Source of the DNA: Verrucomicrobiota bacterium
GTDB taxonomy: Bacteria; Verrucomicrobiota; Verrucomicrobiia; Chthoniobacterales; JAFAMB01
Direction: 5' to 3'
Length of the DNA stretch: 8,602 nucleotides
Assembly: GCA_019242435.1 (NCBI GenBank)
Contig: JAFAVN010000139.1
Span: forward strand, 1 to 8,602
This document shows, piece after piece, positions 6,677 to 8,602 of the stretch; position 1 is the stretch's first letter, and each line of letters begins with the position of its first letter. The notes beneath the pieces were generated by a model. It was not told where the DNA came from. It searched no databases and saw nothing but the letters and a program-made list of their open reading frames with translations. Position numbers and translations under genes: made by a program.

Positions 6677-7115
6677 ATCGATATTCGGAACACTTTTGCC
6701 GGCTCTAATTTTTGCCAGCTGTTCGCCTAATACGCAGACGGGCGCCTTTGGACTAAGTACTACTACCCTGACCCTTCACGGTAATCCGTTGAACGTCGAG
6801 GTGGCTGATACGCCGCAGTCATTGTCAACCGGGCTAATGTTCAGGAGTTCAATGCCGGAAGATCATGGTATGCTCTTTATGTTGGGGTCCGCCGAACATG
6901 CTAGCTTCTGGATGAAGAATACCAAGATACCGCTCTCCATCGCCTATATCGATGGGAAGGGAATCGTCCGTGAAGAGCACGACATGGAACCTTTTGACGA
7001 GCGTACTACGAGCAGTTCGAGCGATGATATCGTTTATGCTTTGGAGGTGAATCAAGGCTGGTTCCAACGGCACCACATTGATCCTGGAGTCAAGGTGGAG
7101 GGTATTCCTCGCTGA
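6657..7115 (+). CDS. DUF192 family protein, probably exported lipoprotein
   Basis: 152 residues of the DUF192 family, small beta-rich proteins with no settled biochemical role. Family marks are STGLMFRSSMPEDHGMLF (57-74), FWMKNTKIPLSIAYID (84-99), and YALEVNQGWF (127-136), followed by PGVKVEG (143-149). The N-terminus has a basic start (MVRRSAK), a short hydrophobic segment (IFGTLLPALIF, 9-19) and FASC (19-22), a passable lipobox with Cys22, so export and lipid anchoring are likely. Many DUF192 proteins carry such a signal. The start overlaps the end of purK by 20 nt, which suggests translational coupling. The signal peptide supports this start, because the next in-frame Met codons would remove it. 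polX begins 15 nt after its stop, but I see no functional link between this envelope protein and its neighbours. Confidence 0.92.
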   Translation: MVRRSAKSIFGTLLPALIFASCSPNTQTGAFGLSTTTLTLHGNPLNVEVADTPQSLSTGLMFRSSMPEDHGMLFMLGSAEHASFWMKNTKIPLSIAYIDGKGIVREEHDMEPFDERTTSSSSDDIVYALEVNQGWFQRHHIDPGVKVEGIPR

Positions 7116-7130
7116 TGCTCGATTGCTTTC

Positions 7131-8602
7131 ATGGTCACGAAAGAACAAACCATTGCGTTGCTCGAATCGATCGCCCGGCTGCTCGAGTTAAAGGGCGAGA
7201 ACCCGTTCAAAATTCGAGCCTACACAAACGCCGCGCGGGCACTGGAGACTTTTTCCGGGAACTTTCCTAAGCTGGTCGCCGACGAGAAGTTACAGGAGTT
7301 GGAAGGGATCGGTTCAGCCATCGCTAAGAAGGTCGAGGAATATGTTTCCAGCGGAAAACTGACCTACTACGACGAGCTTCGTGCCGGTTTCCCGGATAGC
7401 TTGGCCGAGCTTTTTGAAATTCAGGGGTTGGGAGCAAAGAAGATCAAACTGCTTTGGGAGACTCTGGGAGTGAAAAGTATTGCGGATCTGGAAACGGCGT
7501 GCCGGGAAGGGAAGGTCGCGGAGTTGCCTGGGTTTGGAACAAAGACGGCCGAGAACCTGCTCCGAGGAATCCAACAGCGCCAGAAGCATACCGGCCGTCA
7601 TCTGCTTTCCGAGGCGGCAGTGATGATGAGTGAAATTATTGAACATTTCAAAGGCCATCCGGATGTTTCCCAGATCAGTTCGGCCGGGAGTCTCCGCCGA
7701 GCCAAAGAAACAATTGGCGACCTCGATGTTCTCGTCGCGAGCAAAAACCCCCAAAGCGTAAGTGAGCATTTCATCACTTTCCCGTTGATCGACCGGGTCA
7801 TCGCGAAGGGAGAAACGAAAACGAGTGTCCTGTTGAACAACGGGATGCAATCAGATCTGCGAGTGGTCGCGAATCAGGAATTTCCTTTCGCCTTGGCCTA
7901 TTTCACAGGGAGCAAAGAACATAATGTGATGCTTCGGGCCAGAGCACTCCGAAACGGGTGGACTTTGAACGAGTACCGGCTTGGACCTGACTCAGGCACT
8001 AAACAGCCTCCGAAAGCCATTCCTGTCATTAATACCGAAGAGGATCTCTATGCAGCATTGGGTTTATCCTATGTTCCGCCTGAGCTGCGCGAAGCAAACG
8101 GAGAACTTGAAGCAGCCGAGACCGGGCGGCTGCCATGTTTGCTCGAATGGACCAATCTACGCGGCACCTTTCATGCCCACACCAGCGCTAGCGACGGCCG
8201 AAATACGCTGGAGGAGATGGTGGCGGCTGCGCGTGACCTGGGACTCCAGTACTTGGGAATGTCCGATCACAGCAAGAGCTCATTTCAAGCGCACGGACTA
8301 AGCGAAGAGCGGCTTCTCCAGCAGGTTCAAGCGATTCGAGGACTAAACGCGCGATTTGGACCGGACTTTCGAGTGTTTACCGGAGTTGAATGCGACATCC
8401 TTCGGGATGGAACCCTGGATTTTTCCAATGAGATCCTGGCGCAATTGGATTTCGTGGTTGCGAGTATTCACGGCTCGTTGACGATGCCGGAGGCTGCGAT
8501 GACCGACCGGGTTATTCGGGCGATGGAGAATCGCTATGTTACGATGCTCGCGCACCCAACTGGTCGGCTACTGCTTTCCCGAGATCAATACAAAATCGAC
8601 TT
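7131..8602 (+). CDS. polX: DNA polymerase/3'-5' exonuclease PolX, C-terminus beyond right edge
   Basis: A bacterial family X polymerase that fills short gaps in base-excision repair, joined to a PHP domain that gives metal-dependent 3'-5' exonuclease and phosphatase activity. 490 codons are visible; about 85 are missing relative to the usual length near 575. Helix-hairpin-helix DNA-binding elements: LEGIGSAIAKK (57-67), IQGLGAKKIK (97-106), LPGFGTKTAENL (132-143). The nucleotidyltransferase core is GSLRRAKETIGDLDVLV (186-202), with catalytic D197 and D199; the third Asp is D242 in SDLRVV. YFTGSKEHN (257-265) is the deoxynucleotide-binding loop typical of family X. PHP metal ligands: HAH (348-350) with SDG (354-356), GMSDHSK (376-382), GVECD (418-422), ASIHGSL (444-450), AHPTGRLL (474-481). 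All expected motifs up to the edge are intact, so exonuclease function is probably retained. ATG at 7131 gives the standard N-terminus (KEQTIALLESIARLLELKG). No clear ribosome-binding site is seen, so coupling to the upstream gene is likely. Confidence 0.96.
   Translation, partial: MVTKEQTIALLESIARLLELKGENPFKIRAYTNAARALETFSGNFPKLVADEKLQELEGIGSAIAKKVEEYVSSGKLTYYDELRAGFPDSLAELFEIQGLGAKKIKLLWETLGVKSIADLETACREGKVAELPGFGTKTAENLLRGIQQRQKHTGRHLLSEAAVMMSEIIEHFKGHPDVSQISSAGSLRRAKETIGDLDVLVASKNPQSVSEHFITFPLIDRVIAKGETKTSVLLNNGMQSDLRVVANQEFPFALAYFTGSKEHNVMLRARALRNGWTLNEYRLGPDSGTKQPPKAIPVINTEEDLYAALGLSYVPPELREANGELEAAETGRLPCLLEWTNLRGTFHAHTSASDGRNTLEEMVAAARDLGLQYLGMSDHSKSSFQAHGLSEERLLQQVQAIRGLNARFGPDFRVFTGVECDILRDGTLDFSNEILAQLDFVVASIHGSLTMPEAAMTDRVIRAMENRYVTMLAHPTGRLLLSRDQYKID

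Noticed and set aside
7314..7850. 178-codon minus-strand open frame
   Set aside because: Antisense to the PolX polymerase core, whose catalytic motifs explain the sequence.

Overview
The window reads as chromosomal DNA from a member of the Verrucomicrobiota, most likely a soil or freshwater Chthoniobacterales-type lineage. The evidence is moderate GC content, a small hypothetical protein of a type I associate with Verrucomicrobia, a UvrA with the 'ETFSPYTRQF' variant N-terminus seen in PVC and acidobacterial genomes, and intergenic DNA filled with short degenerate tandem repeats. This placement rests on recall of family resemblance, not on a search. No phage, transposon, CRISPR, rRNA or tRNA signature was seen.

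The window holds six protein genes in two divergent blocks. The left block is on the minus strand and reads from about 5387 down to base 1. It has a 174-residue protein of unknown function, then an AMP-forming long-chain acyl-CoA ligase, then excinuclease subunit UvrA, whose C-terminus lies beyond the left edge. The right block is on the plus strand and reads from 5525 to the right edge. It has purK (N5-carboxyaminoimidazole ribonucleotide synthase), a secreted or lipoprotein DUF192 protein whose start overlaps the end of purK, and polX (family X DNA polymerase with a PHP domain), which is cut by the right edge. The 20-nt overlap and the 15-nt gap suggest that the right block is one transcript. 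The left-block genes are separated by 204 and 110-127 nt gaps and may be transcribed separately.

The functions are ordinary housekeeping: nucleotide excision repair (uvrA), lipid activation, purine synthesis, and gap-filling DNA repair (polX). I see no gene-based novel system.

The most unusual content is the spacer DNA. Between the divergent blocks lie two heptanucleotide arrays in inverted orientation, seven units next to the minus-strand start and six units next to purK. Each is placed so that its own gene would carry GAAC-type heptads in the 5' leader. A third, three-unit heptad array and a four-unit 9-nt array lie upstream of the acyl-CoA ligase, with the GAAC sense again pointing toward the downstream gene. 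A perfect 10-bp hairpin separates the ligase gene from uvrA.
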